Positions 42,744 through 55,600 are shown, counted from the stretch's first letter. The stretch is DNA of 64,000 nucleotides from Paralichthys olivaceus (GCF_024713975.1 NC_091103.1:6138501-6202500); one strand, 5' to 3'. Numbers and translations: made by a program. Notes: generated by a model from the letters alone, not told the origin.

Positions 42744-42748
42744 TTTAA
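42260..42748 (+). mobile_element. 5'-truncated LINE: end of reverse transcriptase ORF and 3' tail
   Basis: A frame at 42431-42748 reads FGEAAFCCYAPNVWNKLLPHIR and FKKQLETYF. This corresponds to the RAFSxxAPxLWNxLPxxIR / FKxxLKTYLF block at the C-terminus of teleost L2-type ORF2 proteins. It is followed by gtaaaacacttcgagctgc, a typical 3' end, and an (ATT)n tail at 42713-42740. The upstream part is frame-broken. It is a dead copy. Confidence 0.75.
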
Positions 42749-42959
42749 AAATAAACTAAACAGCCGCTTCTTCAGTCATTGTTACAATTAAAACCATATA
42801 TATTTACAGAGATGTTGGAACTTGCAGTACTGTTTTTTGAAACAACCATGTTATATAAGATTTTAATCTGCATAAACATTCAACAACGACACACAAAGGT
42901 GCAAGTCTAATGTATTTTGTGCCCTCCACACACTGCACATTATAGAATACATGCTCACA

Positions 42960-43560
42960 TTGTTATACCCAGTATCTCGCGCCCGCGGCGTGAACGCGCC
43001 CTCCTTCCACCACCTGCCATCCCCGCGCACTGGAACAGCGCTGTTGCCATGACGCCAGACGGCCGCAGGGGGCGGTAGACGCGGTTGCAGTCAGTGAACA
43101 GCGCTGCGCTGTTAGCGTTAGCGGTCGCACTCACAGAGAGAATTGGGAAACGGGGGCCGCACAATTAACTATAGTACAAACGAGGGGAGGCGACGAGCGA
43201 GGAAAACAAAGCGCTTCTTGTTCCAAGGAGCCCCTGACTTGCCTCCTGCTGTCTGGACAACTCTGGGGGAAACGAGCGAGAACGCCGTCTTCAAGGTACT
43301 CTGTTGTGTACATGATGCTACGTAGAAATGTGTGCACGCATGTAAGGTTTTCATTAGCCCCACCGAAAACGGCTGTGCTGAAGTTAGCCAGTTAGCTGCA
43401 CTTGCTAACGCTAGCCTACAGGGCAGCCCCTCGGTGAACACGGAGGTTGTAGCCGAACTAGCTGGCGGTCTGCTAAAGTCAAGCGTGGGCTCACAGTGCA
43501 GGCTGGCGAGCAGCCGCTGCCAGGGCCCGGGCTAGCGTTGTGCTAAGACAGCTAGCTAGC
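42960..43560 (+). promoter_or_regulatory. cab39: CpG-rich cab39 promoter and non-coding exon 1
   Basis: A dense CpG segment directly upstream of the cab39 gene body. A plausible first exon ends at 43295 (cttcaag|gtactc) with the donor at 43296, to be spliced to 47046. Other starts in the island are possible. It includes a CTCF-like core GCAGGGGGCGG (43064-43074) and several GTTAGC/GCTAGC words. Confidence 0.5.
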
Positions 43561-43912
43561 GTTAGCTACAGCACGTCACCAAACGGACTGTCAGAGGCGC
43601 AGTGCCTGCTGTGTTAGCCGTGAGATATGGAGCTGCAGACGGGTTGTGAGCTCCAAGGCCCAGTGAGGCCTTCTGTCTGTCGTCCACACGCACACACACG
43701 CACACACACGCGTTGAGGACAGAAGCAGCAGCTCTGTTGTCAAGTGGACATCAGTGTTTCCGCTACGTTCATTTTGCAGCGGATTGCAGCAGACGCACAT
43801 TACATGTCCGGAGTCCCTGCACCGTGTCCTCACTGCTCCTCTGACCTGCGCTCACTTTGCTCTTTGACACCATCACTAACCAGAAGTTACGAGGACCTGA
43901 GCAGGACGAGCT

Positions 43913-43918
<6 letters not shown>

Positions 43919-43969
<51 letters not shown>
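43919..43969 (+). repeat. (TG)n microsatellite in cab39 intron 1
   Basis: A perfect TG tract of about 25 units. Confidence 0.95.
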
Positions 43970-44194
43970 TTCGCTGCAGAGTTTGTGACACACGTATTTA
44001 AACATATTGGTTGGCGATCTTGCGCGCACGCAGATCACCTGCCACACACAACACGAGCTGTAACGTGACGCGCACAGCCAGGACACCAGGGTTAAAGTGA
44101 CAGGTGTCGTGCCAAGGTACTTATTCCCCCCCCACACACACAAACTGTGCCCCATGTGGAGGAGACCCACGTTGCTGACCTTAGATTTCACCTG

Positions 44195-44256
44195 AAAACA
44201 TGTGGATTATTTCCTTTCGGGATCAATAAAGTATCTATCTATCTATCTATCTATTT
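44195..44256 (+). mobile_element. LINE 3' tail with (ATCT)n
   Basis: The phrase tttcctttcgggatcaataaagt followed by six ATCT units is the typical 3' terminus of a teleost L2-type LINE. A related, weaker tail (tgggctcaataaagtttatc) lies at 44715-44752. Both are in cab39 intron 1. Confidence 0.6.
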
Positions 44257-47087
44257 ACTTGATCGTTTTGCTCTTGTTCAGTCTGCGAGGTTTAGCAAAG
44301 TAAAACGTGTCTCATTATGTACGTGTTACCGGAATTATTCATTGCAATGAGTTGGGCAATCAGAGCAATCATCCTTTTCCTTGTAATAAAAACTCGTTAG
44401 CCAGTCATCATGACGCACGATCAAGATCACTGTCATCATTTTAACACTTTGTTATTTCTACCAGGCCAAAATGTGTTACCCATTCCATTATGCCCAATTT
44501 CAATCCTAATATCAGGTGTTTTATTTAGCAAATACTTCACATCACAGCTAATAACCTTGGTGAATACGAAGAAGTTTCTTCTTTCCTAACCAAAATTAAC
44601 GCGTGACACACGTTCTATACTTAAGTCTAAAATATACATATAGATGGACTGATATGCCTATATTTACTGACCTGTGCAAGTCCTGCTCATATCCTGTACA
44701 ATCGTGTATATACAATTTATTTCCTGAGTGTGGGCTCAATAAAGTTTATCCACAAAGTTTTCCACCTTCTCAGCACACGTGATTCCTTTCCCAGTCAGTA
44801 GTGCACATTAGGTTTGGTCACGGGTGAAGGTTGGCAGGCACGTTGGTACACCATCAGAAACCAGGCGTGGAGAGCACACAGATGGGCGGTGCTTCCTGTC
44901 AGCTTCGTGTTGACCAGCTGCCCACAGAGCGGTATTATAGTTCCGCGTTTTGTTTTCCTTGTTAAGTTATAATATCACATATAATAAGTGTTGCAGAGTA
45001 GCGACACATGTAAATACGTGAGCTAGATATATGGACTAGCATTAGCTAGCTGCTCGAAGTGATTGTTTGCTAGCTGTCAGATCATTGCAGACCATCTGCT
45101 GCTGTGTGGACTGAAGACGGGGAGTGTCTCTGTCTCCTGACACTGTTTTACTGGTTTCCTGGTGTATTCCCTTCTGTTGTAATCGTTCATATGTAAAGTC
45201 TGGTGTGTCTAACATGACTGTTTTTTCCCCCTGAAGACAGTTTTGCTGTTTGGACTTTGTTTTGGTCTGGAGAGCTGTGTTAGGTCAGTGTTTTTGACAA
45301 AGTCAGGGCCCCAGCACCTCTGACATGAGCTGTCCTGACATTACTCCAGCCCTGATTAGTAAAGAAGTCAATGTGAGTGAACAGTGACCAGCTGATTGTG
45401 AACCTGCCATATGTGTGACCTCCCTGTGTGCGTCACCGATACTGAAGGGGGTCATGAGCAGAGAGGCTCTCCTGCTGCCTGCTGGCTACATTAACCAGAA
45501 TTAGCCTGTGCAAAAGAGGGATTTGGCCACCTGGCGATGTTTAGGTGTGTCTGTATTACTACACTTGTAAGTAAGCACAACTCAGGTGCTTGACTTTACT
45601 CTTCCATTCACGGGCCGGGTTAAAGTATTTCAGACCAGTCACTCTTGACACATCATGAATGGTGAAGTACTCCTCCCACTTGGGTGCTGCTTGGTTTTTA
45701 TTCCTGGCCTCAGTGTTGCTTTCAAAATGTGGACTCTCTGCCAAGACCTGAGAGGAGAAGTGTAACTGCTGCAGGGTTGAGAGTTTAGAGAGGATCCTGA
45801 CAGGACAACAGGTTGGTTTCATACTGTTAAACCAGTGACTCTCATTGTTTATTGTGAACCTCTAGGTGACTTGTGTTCATGTTTTGCGGCAAACCTAAAA
45901 AATCACACTGGAAATGAATTTCTTACAGTGCTGCATAGTTGATACAACTGTTTTTTTTTGTTGAAATGATCATGACAGTGGGATTAAGTTCTATTGATGT
46001 GTTGGTTCCAACATATTCTTTCTTATATGTTGAGAAAACTTGGCTTTTACCCCACAGTGTGTGTGAAAGGTGGTTGGGTGGGTCAGTGGATTGTGTAGAT
46101 AAGGGTCCTTGTTGATTAACCCTGTTGTCACTTGTGTCTTGTTGTAACACTCCAGAAACCAATTTCTATGGTTGATTTCTATATAAATGTTTGTATGGAG
46201 AAGAGTTTACAATGTGTTCTATAATGTGTTGCCTTCGATATGTTAGTTGCTGTACAGGGACTGGGTCAAACAACGGTCTGAGGATATGTTGTTGTGAAAG
46301 AAGGTCAATGTTATAGAGGGGTAGCAGGATTAATCATTTACTAACAATAACCAGAAGTTTGTACCTCGGCCCAATGAAGCAATAGAGGTCAGATCTAGAT
46401 ATGACATTAATAAAAAATACAACTCTTTTTCTCTGCTCGGTTTGTACTGTTGAGACATTTGTATGTGGTGAAATGTTATTAGTTGGGTTTGTCTTAAATG
46501 CTTTTTTTTACAGTTTGGCATCAGGGCTTTGTGTTTTTTAAAAAATTTTTTTACAGCAAGTGTTAGTTTAGGTTTTCATCAGAGTGAAGCTATCTTTGCT
46601 CCAAGTGAACATACTAGAGCAGCAGTTGCATTTGCTCTGAAAGATGGACTTGAATTAGCAATAGCACTGGTGGTAAAGTATAACATTTTGTAGAAGACAA
46701 TGTAGTTACATATTGCTTAATTGATTATTTGTCTCATGACATGAGAATTGAGTGACAAACAGTCGTACTTTGTTGAAGCTCCACATGTTGTTGTATCTGT
46801 AAGTGTTGATATTTTCAAGATCTATTCAGTCAGTTTTTGTCCAGACTTGCATGGACTGATTGTTATGTCTATGTGACTCCTAAATCATCTGAGTCACAGG
46901 GTTTACATGTATATTTGTCATCACCTTCCTCACTGAATCTGACTAGATCATCCACTTCAGTACTTCCTACAACCACTGGCGTGCGTGCAGTGTTGGACAG
47001 TAATATTAACAGGACTTTGATCCAGTTTTACATTTCCTTCTTCAGGTGGACAGTCCGCTGTCTGGCTGCTCGTGGTAACTCTCCACC

Positions 47088-48894
47088 ATGCCTTTCCCTT
47101 TTGGCAAGTCCCACAAGTCGCCGGCGGACATTATCAAGAACCTTAAGGACCACATGGCGGTGCTCGAGAAGCCCGACATCTCTGACAAAAAGGCGGAGAA
47201 GGTACGGTCAACCTCACAATGTTATTTGATCTTAATTTTTTTTGTTGGATCTATCTTAAACTTGAAATCATGTGATATCTGCTTTCTAGTATGTTTGTGT
47301 TTTTGTTAACCTACATATGCATATATTCAGGTCACTGAGGAGGTGTCAAAGAGTCTGGTGGCCATGAAGGAGATCCTCTATGGGACGAATGAGAAAGAGC
47401 CCCAGACAGAAGCAGTGGCCCAGCTCGCCCAGGAGCTCTACAACAGTGGTTTACTTAGCACACTGGTGGCAGACCTGCGGCTCATCGACTTTGAGGTGAG
47501 ACTTTAGGCGTTTTCAGACATGTAGTGCGGAGAATGTCCTCACTATGGGGTCCAGACATTGTCCAGAGTTTGCCCTTGCACATATAAACAACACAGCAGA
47601 AATTCTGGAGTCAGACTCGTTCACAACAACACAAAAATCTTCACAGCTCTCAGGTGACGGGTAGCGTCTGGGTAGAGCATGCAGGAGGCAGGACGTGGTG
47701 TAATTAATTCCTCTGCGGAGATCACTCTTTTTGTTTGCAACACATCAGCACTGGCCTCTGCCCATTTTACGAACAGTTCTTGAATCTCGTCTTTCCTAGC
47801 TGACATCTTTATCGGTTTCTTCTACATGTATGGCACCTCCTCTGTCCGCATGTTACAAATGTCATCAACACCCCCACTTGCTCGAGATGAATCTCCAGCT
47901 CTGTTGGACTTATTGGGACATTATCAGATTTTACTGGGTGTACAATGTGTCCTTTTTGTAGGAGTAGTAGAAAAAGGAGGAGAATCATTTTGAATGACAG
48001 AGTGATAGAGTGTGGAGCCACAGTGTCACAGATGTATTACTATGAGGGCATGCAGTGAAGTGTTTTTTATTTAATCTAAGGTATGTGAGAGAAAAGGATA
48101 TATATTAGAAATGTTACGTGACGACAGTTGGACGTACGTGACGGACCTGACTATGTTGATATAAACTCATGTCTCCCTGCAATATGTCAGAGCAGTGCTG
48201 TGTGGTAACTGCTGCAGCAGACTTCCCTGACTCACCCTGTCACAGCATGACTCACTTTGTTTTGTGATCTCATCCTCCCTCCCAGTTTAAAAGAAAATGT
48301 GTGTGAAGAATTTCAAATCACATGAGTGCAATAGATATACAACATATATAAAAATATATAAAAACTGCACTTATTTCATCTCTGTGGAATTTGTCAATAT
48401 GATTTTTGTTCAATTAGTTTATGAAGCTGAATGTCTGTCAGTATCCTGTCTCTTTCCTCCTCCTTTGCTGAAATAACTCAAATGAAAAACTAAAATTTTT
48501 CATTGCAACAGCAAAGAAATAAAAACTCTACAGATTACACATAAACATTTATCAGCTAGTTTCATCCACCTGTCCCTTCAAAATCCCCTCAGCTTTCACT
48601 TAGAGCTAAATCTTGACTTTCCACTCCTTCAGTTTGGAATTGTGCCGTGAAATCTTTATGTGTGTTAATGTTTTGTATTTTATGCATACAGTTTAGAATG
48701 GTATCCAGACTTTGATAATATCTGTTTGATCTGTTACCTCCAGAGTAAGAAAGATGTGGCTCAGATCTTCAACAACATCCTGAGGCGTCAGATAGGCACT
48801 CGGACGCCTACAGTCGAGTATCTCTGCACCCAGCAGAATATCCTGTTTATGTTGCTTAAAGGGTAAGCACGCACGCATGCACGCAGGAAGGCAT

Positions 48895-48957
<63 letters not shown>

Positions 48958-51900
48958 GCCGTTTCCGGGTCATAACCTCCAGGTAAAATCTGGAGAATTG
49001 GCTATGGAGTTCACCTTTCACACATGCACAACACAGTGGGAGGTTCTCTGCTCAGACGGGTTCACAACAGCAACAAATCCTCAGGAGTATTCAGGCGAAA
49101 GGTGGAGCAAAAGGGTGCAGCAGACAGGAAGTGACGTATTATCTCTGTTGCGTAGATTAGTGATCATGTTTACAGCGCCCTGACAGCTTCATCAGCTCTT
49201 ATCACCACAAACTCTCTTGACATCTTAATTGCTGTCTTTTATGAGTATGACACAGCTGTTTCACGAGGAGATATTTGCTTTCTTTTTTTTTTTGTGTCTG
49301 TTGCGTTATACAGACTTTATAGAAGGAGGCCAGGTGGATAAATTCTGTAGAAACTGCAGAGCCTCTCACTCTGACATTTGCGTTGACGCATGCACCTCCA
49401 GAGAAGATAAGGAGGAGCTGCGGAGTCCAGTGCATGTCTGAAAGCAGCTGTGCTGACGCAGACAGAGTTCTATGTCTATCACGTCAGCTTTACCCCTTTG
49501 AAACTATATTTATATTTGAATGTTTTACAAAAATATCCAATCCACTTTTAATAGAGAACAACTGTCGAAAAAGTGGTTTGTGTACAATACCTCTGGTTAA
49601 GACATTTGGCAGATGTTTTTTATTATGTGACACCTGCAACAAACAAACCTGTCATTGTGTTTTCTGTAAAGTCTTGTTTAAGATCAACCTGCAGCTCATT
49701 GATCCAAAACACATGAAGACATTTACATTGGTTTTTGGGCCAATTTTTCTTAAACAGGTCGAAAAATCAGTCAAAATGCAACAGCTTTTACATTTAATAA
49801 ATAAATACAGACAAGCTATAGTTGGTGATTACCTGAGGAAGATGCCCGTGCCTACACAAGTGTTACCTTTCGAAGCCAACTGTTGACCCAGTGCATTGCA
49901 TTCACCTCATTAACCTCTTGTGTCTGTGTACCAGCTTATGCTATCAACAGATCAACATACCTTTATCCCATGTTTCTGTTTGGCCCAGGTACGAGTCTCC
50001 AGAGATTGCCCTAAACTGCGGTATCATGTTGAGGGAGTGCATCAGACATGAACCGCTTGCTAAAATCACACTGGGGTCAGAGCAGTTCTACGACTTCTTC
50101 ATATACGTGGAAATGTCCACGTTCGACATCGCCTCAGACGCATTTGCCACTTTTAAAGTAAGTTGCTCAGCTGTTTTAGCGAGGCTGATTTTGTTTTAGA
50201 TGTCTTTTGAGATAGTTTACTCAATAAATGTTAAAGCCAGTCATTCCTTTGCAAAACAAACCAGCAGCAATATTTCAAATGTAACTTGCATATTGGAAGT
50301 TTGCAGCTGCTATGTTTTCTACACTTTCATGACATCTATCTTCAGAACTCCCATTTCCTACTTCTTGATACTTCATTGTCTGTCTGTCTATATATCTCAT
50401 CTATGTAATTTAAAACACTGTGTCTAAGTTGACAGCTCAAACAGTGATGTGTTGGTTGCAGAAAGATGCTGCTGATGTTGTTATTAGAAAGACACGCTGT
50501 GACTTACACTTTGTGACTGTGGATTTGGAGCTGATGTGAAGGAAGGGGTGTGTGAGCATAGTTTTGTGTTATGATTTGCAGCCCTGAGTTAATCATTTGA
50601 GCTCTGCATGAATCTGCCTCTGATTTTCATAACAAAAGGTCACAGCTACAGCTGTAAAAACTATTAAAAATGGATCATGCGGTGTACTGGTTATACAACT
50701 AATATATTCATGTCATTTGGTCAAATAATATCAAGGTATTTTAAAAGTCAAACATCAGAATTTGGGCAGGTCGACTCGTGACAGTAAAAAAACAACACCC
50801 AACATGCTATTTAGACAGCTCTAAATATGTTTACATCTTGCATTAGAATGTCTGGACACGTGATTGGATGCTACTTCCATGCTCTATATGCAAATACACG
50901 CATACATCATTTCTGTTTGCAAAGACCACAGCTCTTCTTTTGGTCATAGGAGAAAAAACTGAAAATAAATATGTGGTGGTCGGTGTTCATATAGTGGTGA
51001 GCCTCCACAAATAGTTTGATGTATGGGAAACACTGAGGAGATTAAAAATATTAATGGTGGGTCAGAGGATGTCAGCCGATGAGACAGTGCTTCAATTTGA
51101 CGCATTTGCCTTCACACAGCCAAGAGAACGCGACCACATGCACACACACTGCTGTCCACTTGCCATTGAGACAGATGTTAATACTCTGGCTGCAGCTATT
51201 GATTATTTTAGTAATTTAGTATTTTATTGCTTATTCCATTAATTATTCAGGTGAAAAAAATATTTTGCCTCATTAGTTACTCTGCAGACACCAATGAAAT
51301 TAAGTTTTGTTGATAGAGACTTGCTAAACACCGGTAGAACAGGTAGAAGACAACCGTTTGACACTAGGCAAGTAAATCAGCATGCCTAACAAACACAAAC
51401 TGTACATATCCACAAGGCCGGTATTGACTTACGCAGCAGAGTACAACACGACAGAGGATTTAGTGTCAAAAGACTGAGTTGTGGATGTTATCAACCATTT
51501 AACACAGACTGGACACAGACGTGTCTTTGAGAGAGAATGAGCGTGCAGTGCTGCAGCTTCAGACATGAAAACAAACAACAGTAATAAACAAAGTTAAAGA
51601 CCTTACATGTTATGATGAAAAGTGTGAAACAACTCCAGATCATTATGAAACAAATTGGACTGAGGCCACCACAGTTTCAATAATTAACATGAGACACTAA
51701 CACAATTTTAAGCGCACCACAACAGTGAGGCTGCTCACAGCGGGTCCTCAATGTGAAACATGGACCACTGTACAGTACATATTTCTATGAATAAAACAAA
51801 ACTTCAATGCAAAAAGATTTTTAGTAATTATTGAGTAACTTGAGTAGTTGTGTCAGCCCTTCTTAGTCACAGTCTTCTTGTTTATTTCAAAAGCTAATTC

Positions 51901-53502
51901 GCAGAAACACTTATTTCACTGTGAACAAGCATTCAGGGGCTTTCATTGACTAAAATAGCAATCCATTTCTAAAGATGATGCCTGCGAGGTTTGAGCAAGT
52001 CGTTGGTATGTTGTCTAAGAAATAAGACATTTGAGATCTTTTTTTATCTCTAACAGTCTGTACTGTCTGTTTCCAGGACCTCCTCACAAGACACAAGCTA
52101 CTGAGTGCAGAGTTCCTGGAGAAACATTATGACAGAGTAAGTCTGCACTGAACTGAAAGCTTCTATTTAATGTGAGATCAAAGACAGAACTGTCTTTTTG
52201 GGAAAATCAGTTGCACAACAAATGCTGTTTATCACAGCAAAAATACATGAATCAATCATTCTTAACACTTTAAAATGTTGACAAGACTGTTGTTTAAAGC
52301 TCATTTTTTTATTTTATGTAAATCACTGTTTGAGATAATTGTTTCCCCAAAACATTTTAACCAATAATTTCTAAAATAAAAACTGAATTGAATTTCTGTG
52401 CCATTGAGTTGATACAAGACACTGATTCAATTCAAACCACTATTTGGTGCATGTAGATGACAATCTCCTGCTCCCCCGTCTTCTCTCTCTGTGTCTAGTT
52501 CTTTAGTGAATATGAGAAGTTACTCCACTCAGAAAACTACGTGACTAAAAGGCAGTCCCTCAAGGTAAGGATCGTGACTCATGCCAGTAAACAGGTCTCA
52601 TGTCGTAGTGCCGTTCTGCTCACAGCTAATTAAAGATGAAGTTTTGTCAGTGTTGAGTTTCTCTAGTTTCATGTTCTTGTTATGAGCGCCATCTAGTGGT
52701 GGACCTTTAAATGTTTAACATGTCTTTTAAACCCCCTAAATGATCGAGTGTTTTCTTCACTTTCCTTGTGATTTTTATTTAACATTTACTGCATTGTTTC
52801 AACTTAGTGTGGATATTATTTGTTATTAGTTTAAAGGGTTTTGTAGCTCTGAAGCCACAATCTATTTTCTGGATTCCCCACAGCCATCAATTATTACCCA
52901 AGATTGAAATATCCCTCAACTTACTAGTTATGTCTAATTTAAATGTATATTCTGTGATGTTTAAGTTTGGATGACAATAAATGAATAATAATTGATTTCT
53001 CTTACTTTGAAACTATCTAGTTACTCGGGGAGCTGCTTCTCGACCGGCACAATTTCACCATAATGACGAAATACATCAGCAAGCCAGAGAATCTCAAACT
53101 AATGATGAATCTGCTTCGGTACAAAAGCCGCAACATCCAGTTTGAGGCATTTCATGTTTTTAAGGTAAGAACAAAGCGTGGTTTTAAGGTGTATGTCTGT
53201 GACTCATCTTCAAAGGGCTCAGAGGAAAACTGGTCTTGGAAAAAAACACTTTCAGAGTCAGTCAATCATTGTCTTCATATATTTATATCTTCATCCGCTT
53301 CCTCCTCTAACAGGTGTTTGTGGCCAACCCCAACAAGACACAGCCCATCCTGGACATCCTGCTGAAGAACCAGACCAAACTCATCGAGTTTCTCAGCAAG
53401 TTCCAGAACGACAGAACAGAGGACGAACAGTTCAATGATGAAAAGACTTACTTGGTCAAACAGATCAGGGACCTCAAGAGGCCTGCTCCCCAGGAGGCCT
53501 GA
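47088..53502 (+). CDS. cab39: Calcium-binding protein 39 (MO25-alpha)
   Basis: This is an armadillo-like scaffold that locks STRAD and LKB1 (STK11) in the active heterotrimer in the cytoplasm, and also activates STE20 kinases. Coding exons: 47088-47201, 47331-47495, 48744-48862, 49989-50157, 52077-52136, 52499-52564, 53021-53164 and 53314-53502. They give 341 aa, exactly the human length. The sequence is near-identical to human from [15 protein letters not shown] to the end KRPAPQEA, including Arg240, Lys257 and Met260 of the STRAD WEF-peptide pocket region. The non-coding part of exon 2 starts at 47046. Three substitutions at otherwise highly conserved places stand out: Trp162 to Gly, Arg171 to Ile and Asp265 to Tyr. 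The sequence fits CAB39 better than CAB39L in the N-terminal wording, and the neighbour itm2c supports this. Confidence 0.96.
47506..47610. repeat. DNA-transposon-like fragment in cab39 intron
   Basis: The phrases ggcgttttcagacatg, gtgcggagaatgtcc, gtccagacattgtcc and gtccagagtttgcc resemble the terminal part of widespread non-autonomous elements in fish. It is not delimited by visible terminal repeats. Confidence 0.35.
48896..48955 (+). repeat. (CA)n microsatellite next to a cab39 donor
   Basis: A CA tract of about 29 units starts 33 bases into the intron whose donor is at 48863, preceded by a GCAC-rich lead-in. Confidence 0.95.
48960..49440. repeat. Probable degenerate transposon in cab39 intron
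   Basis: The segment 48970-49035 (gtaaaatctggagaattggc, cctttcacacatgcaca) is shared with 36790-36860. The remainder has no coding match. It is called a repeat only because of the shared segment. Confidence 0.35.
51030..51870. mobile_element. Non-autonomous hAT-like element candidate
   Basis: A stretch with attgattattttagtaattt near 51200 and ttagtaattattgagtaact ... gagtagttgtgtcagccctt near 51825-51865. These are word patterns of the 'gattatttcg-agtaact-cagccct' termini of hAT-like repeats common in fish. No transposase frame is visible. Boundaries are approximate. Confidence 0.35.
52686..52699 (-). promoter_or_regulatory. Perfect CTCF core motif in cab39 intron
   Basis: On the minus strand CCACTAGATGGCGC matches all 14 positions of the CCASYAGRKGGCRS core. 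Occupancy cannot be told from sequence. Confidence 0.5.
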
Positions 53503-55520
53503 GGAGAGCGCAGAGGTGGCTGGGGGAGGAGCCACCAGGACTACGTCTGGAAAAACACCCAGACAACGTCTGCTTAACGGAACCGTCAGCAGCTGCTCAA
53601 CTGGTTTCTGAACAAAAACTGAGGAAACAAGTTAATACCCAACAAAATGCAAACGTATCCATATCAACTCATCAGCTCCTCTGCTCGCCAGAGAGCATTT
53701 GTGTATTTTTTTCAGTCTTTTTCCTTCAAAAGAATTTAGAGAAAATAATAGATGCTGCTGCTTTCTTGCACATTGAGACATATAAAGTATATTAAAACAG
53801 TTCATCAAACTTAGTGAGAGAAAATGTCCGTGCATTTAAATTAAAACAGATTTCCTGGTAGACACACACACAGAGGGAAAGAAATAGAAGTTTACACGCA
53901 CATATATGCATTAAATGCATATACACACACACACACAAACACACACACACACTGCAAGAATATCAGCTGAAAACCTTGAGATGGAAATGGTACGAGCAAG
54001 TTGAACATTGGTGTGTTTTGGTGCATGCCTTGAAATGTGACAGATCCCTGGCTGTACCCGGCGTCGGCTCTGTGACGGCCTGCCCAGTTTGACTCCCACG
54101 TTCAGTGCCACAGACTCGGAAATGCACACGCATCACGGCAACCGCCACAGTTTGCATCTATGCCTTCATCCAATAAAGCGACAGTGGTTCATTTTACCGT
54201 ATTTTTGTGGGGACAAGCTCTCAGATGCCATCACCCAGAACCATTCTCCTCCTGTGTGCTTTGTCCCGACACAGCACTTGAAGCACACGAGGAAAGGAGG
54301 GAGGGATGAAAGGTTTGGCAAAACCCGAGAGTTGGGTCTCTTTATTGTTTTCCGGGACATGGTGAGTATGTACATATGCCTTTTTTTTGCTTTGTAGATT
54401 TTGTTTAACCTTGACATATGAATATATATATTATATATATATTACCTTAAACATCGTGTTTTTGGTTAATTGTAATCAAATTACTTTCTAAACCATAATA
54501 GAAACAACAAACAAGTGACATTGTTTTTGCATTTCATCTTACTGCTGAAATGGTTGCTGGTGGGTTTCTTTGTACATAACTTTAAGGGCCAGCTCACATT
54601 TAGCTAACCTATAGGATATTAACAATTTGTACAGCGGAGGAATGTCATGGTATTAGCTCTGGATCTGTTAATCCTTGTTTTATTTTACACTTTTGAGTGT
54701 CTCTCCGACTGCTGCAGGGGAGGGAGCGAGCAGTGCAGGGGGGGAGGGAGGGGTTTAAGCATTAACTGAAAAATAAAAGCCTGTGTGTTTGTGCACTTTG
54801 TGAGGAGCTGAGCGATCAACATCACCTAACTGGAATTGTGGACTGGGTTCCCCTTGCTTCCCCTCGCTTCCCCTCCTCAATTTCATTAGCTTTCCACCCC
54901 CCCCCCCGCTCTTTCTCACCACTCGGCTGGTGGCCTGGGAGCATCGTGTGGCCCCAGAGTGAGTGCGCTTCAAGGGTGAGATCTTCTGGAAATTAGCAAC
55001 TTGGCACATTCTTCTTTTTTTTTTTTCTCCCTTCTCCTCATGTTTGAGCTGTTTCTCTTCGGAGGGTTTATAATTCCAGTACAATAATGAATGTAAAGCA
55101 TTGTGGGTAGCAGAGTACTTTGGGCATGTTGGATTGTCCTCATGGTGCTGAGCAAAACTGGTAAAACCACAGATTTGTTCATCTGCAGTGAACGACATGG
55201 TCAATGTAACCTTTCATATTTATACATCCGATTAGGAGAATACAAACCATCTGCAGGCAGACAACAGCTCCACCCAGATAGCCCACAGATGCACATTGAA
55301 CATGCATGTTCCTCCACTGGCTGTGCATGATGCTGTACTAAAGACGTTGTACTGGAATTGTTTTTTTTTTCCAAATATTTAGCAACATTGAAATGACAAA
55401 TTAAACTTGCGGCTACATGGCTGTATGCTGACTTTGACTGGAGTTTCAGCATAGAGTGTGTGGGTGTTTTCAGAAGTGTCAAAGGCCTGGGCCCTACAAT
55501 CAAAATAAAGAAAAAAAACA
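53503..55520 (+). other. cab39: cab39 3'UTR
   Basis: Non-coding sequence follows the TGA stop. Candidate AATAAA signals are at 54172-54177, 54772-54777 and 55504-55509. CA/TA tracts occur at 53915-53953 and 54421-54442, and poly-C at 54897-54908. A 149-codon antisense frame at 54755-55204 is not supported. Confidence 0.55.
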
Positions 55521-55600
55521 TTTGGAATAAAATACAAACGTGGTGGTTTTCTTCCTGTATGCAGAAATCACATCTTTCAAATGGTAATATCTGGCTATGT
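55413..55600 (+). repeat. Copy A of a ~180-bp dispersed element
   Basis: The sequence from ggctacatggctgtatgctga to atcacatctttcaaatg recurs at 57443-57602 in the same orientation with only scattered differences and small indels. It includes an AATAAA and sits at the 3' end of cab39. Confidence 0.85.

Noticed and set aside
15721-50863. CACGTG E-boxes elsewhere in the window as clock elements
   Set aside because: About a dozen occur in 64 kb, which is near the random expectation for a hexamer, and several lie in coding exons or repeats. Only the one in the per2 promoter was kept.
54755-55204. 149-codon antisense frame in the cab39 3'UTR
   Set aside because: No domain, a lysine run produced by a T-rich tract, and it sits inside a well-placed 3'UTR.
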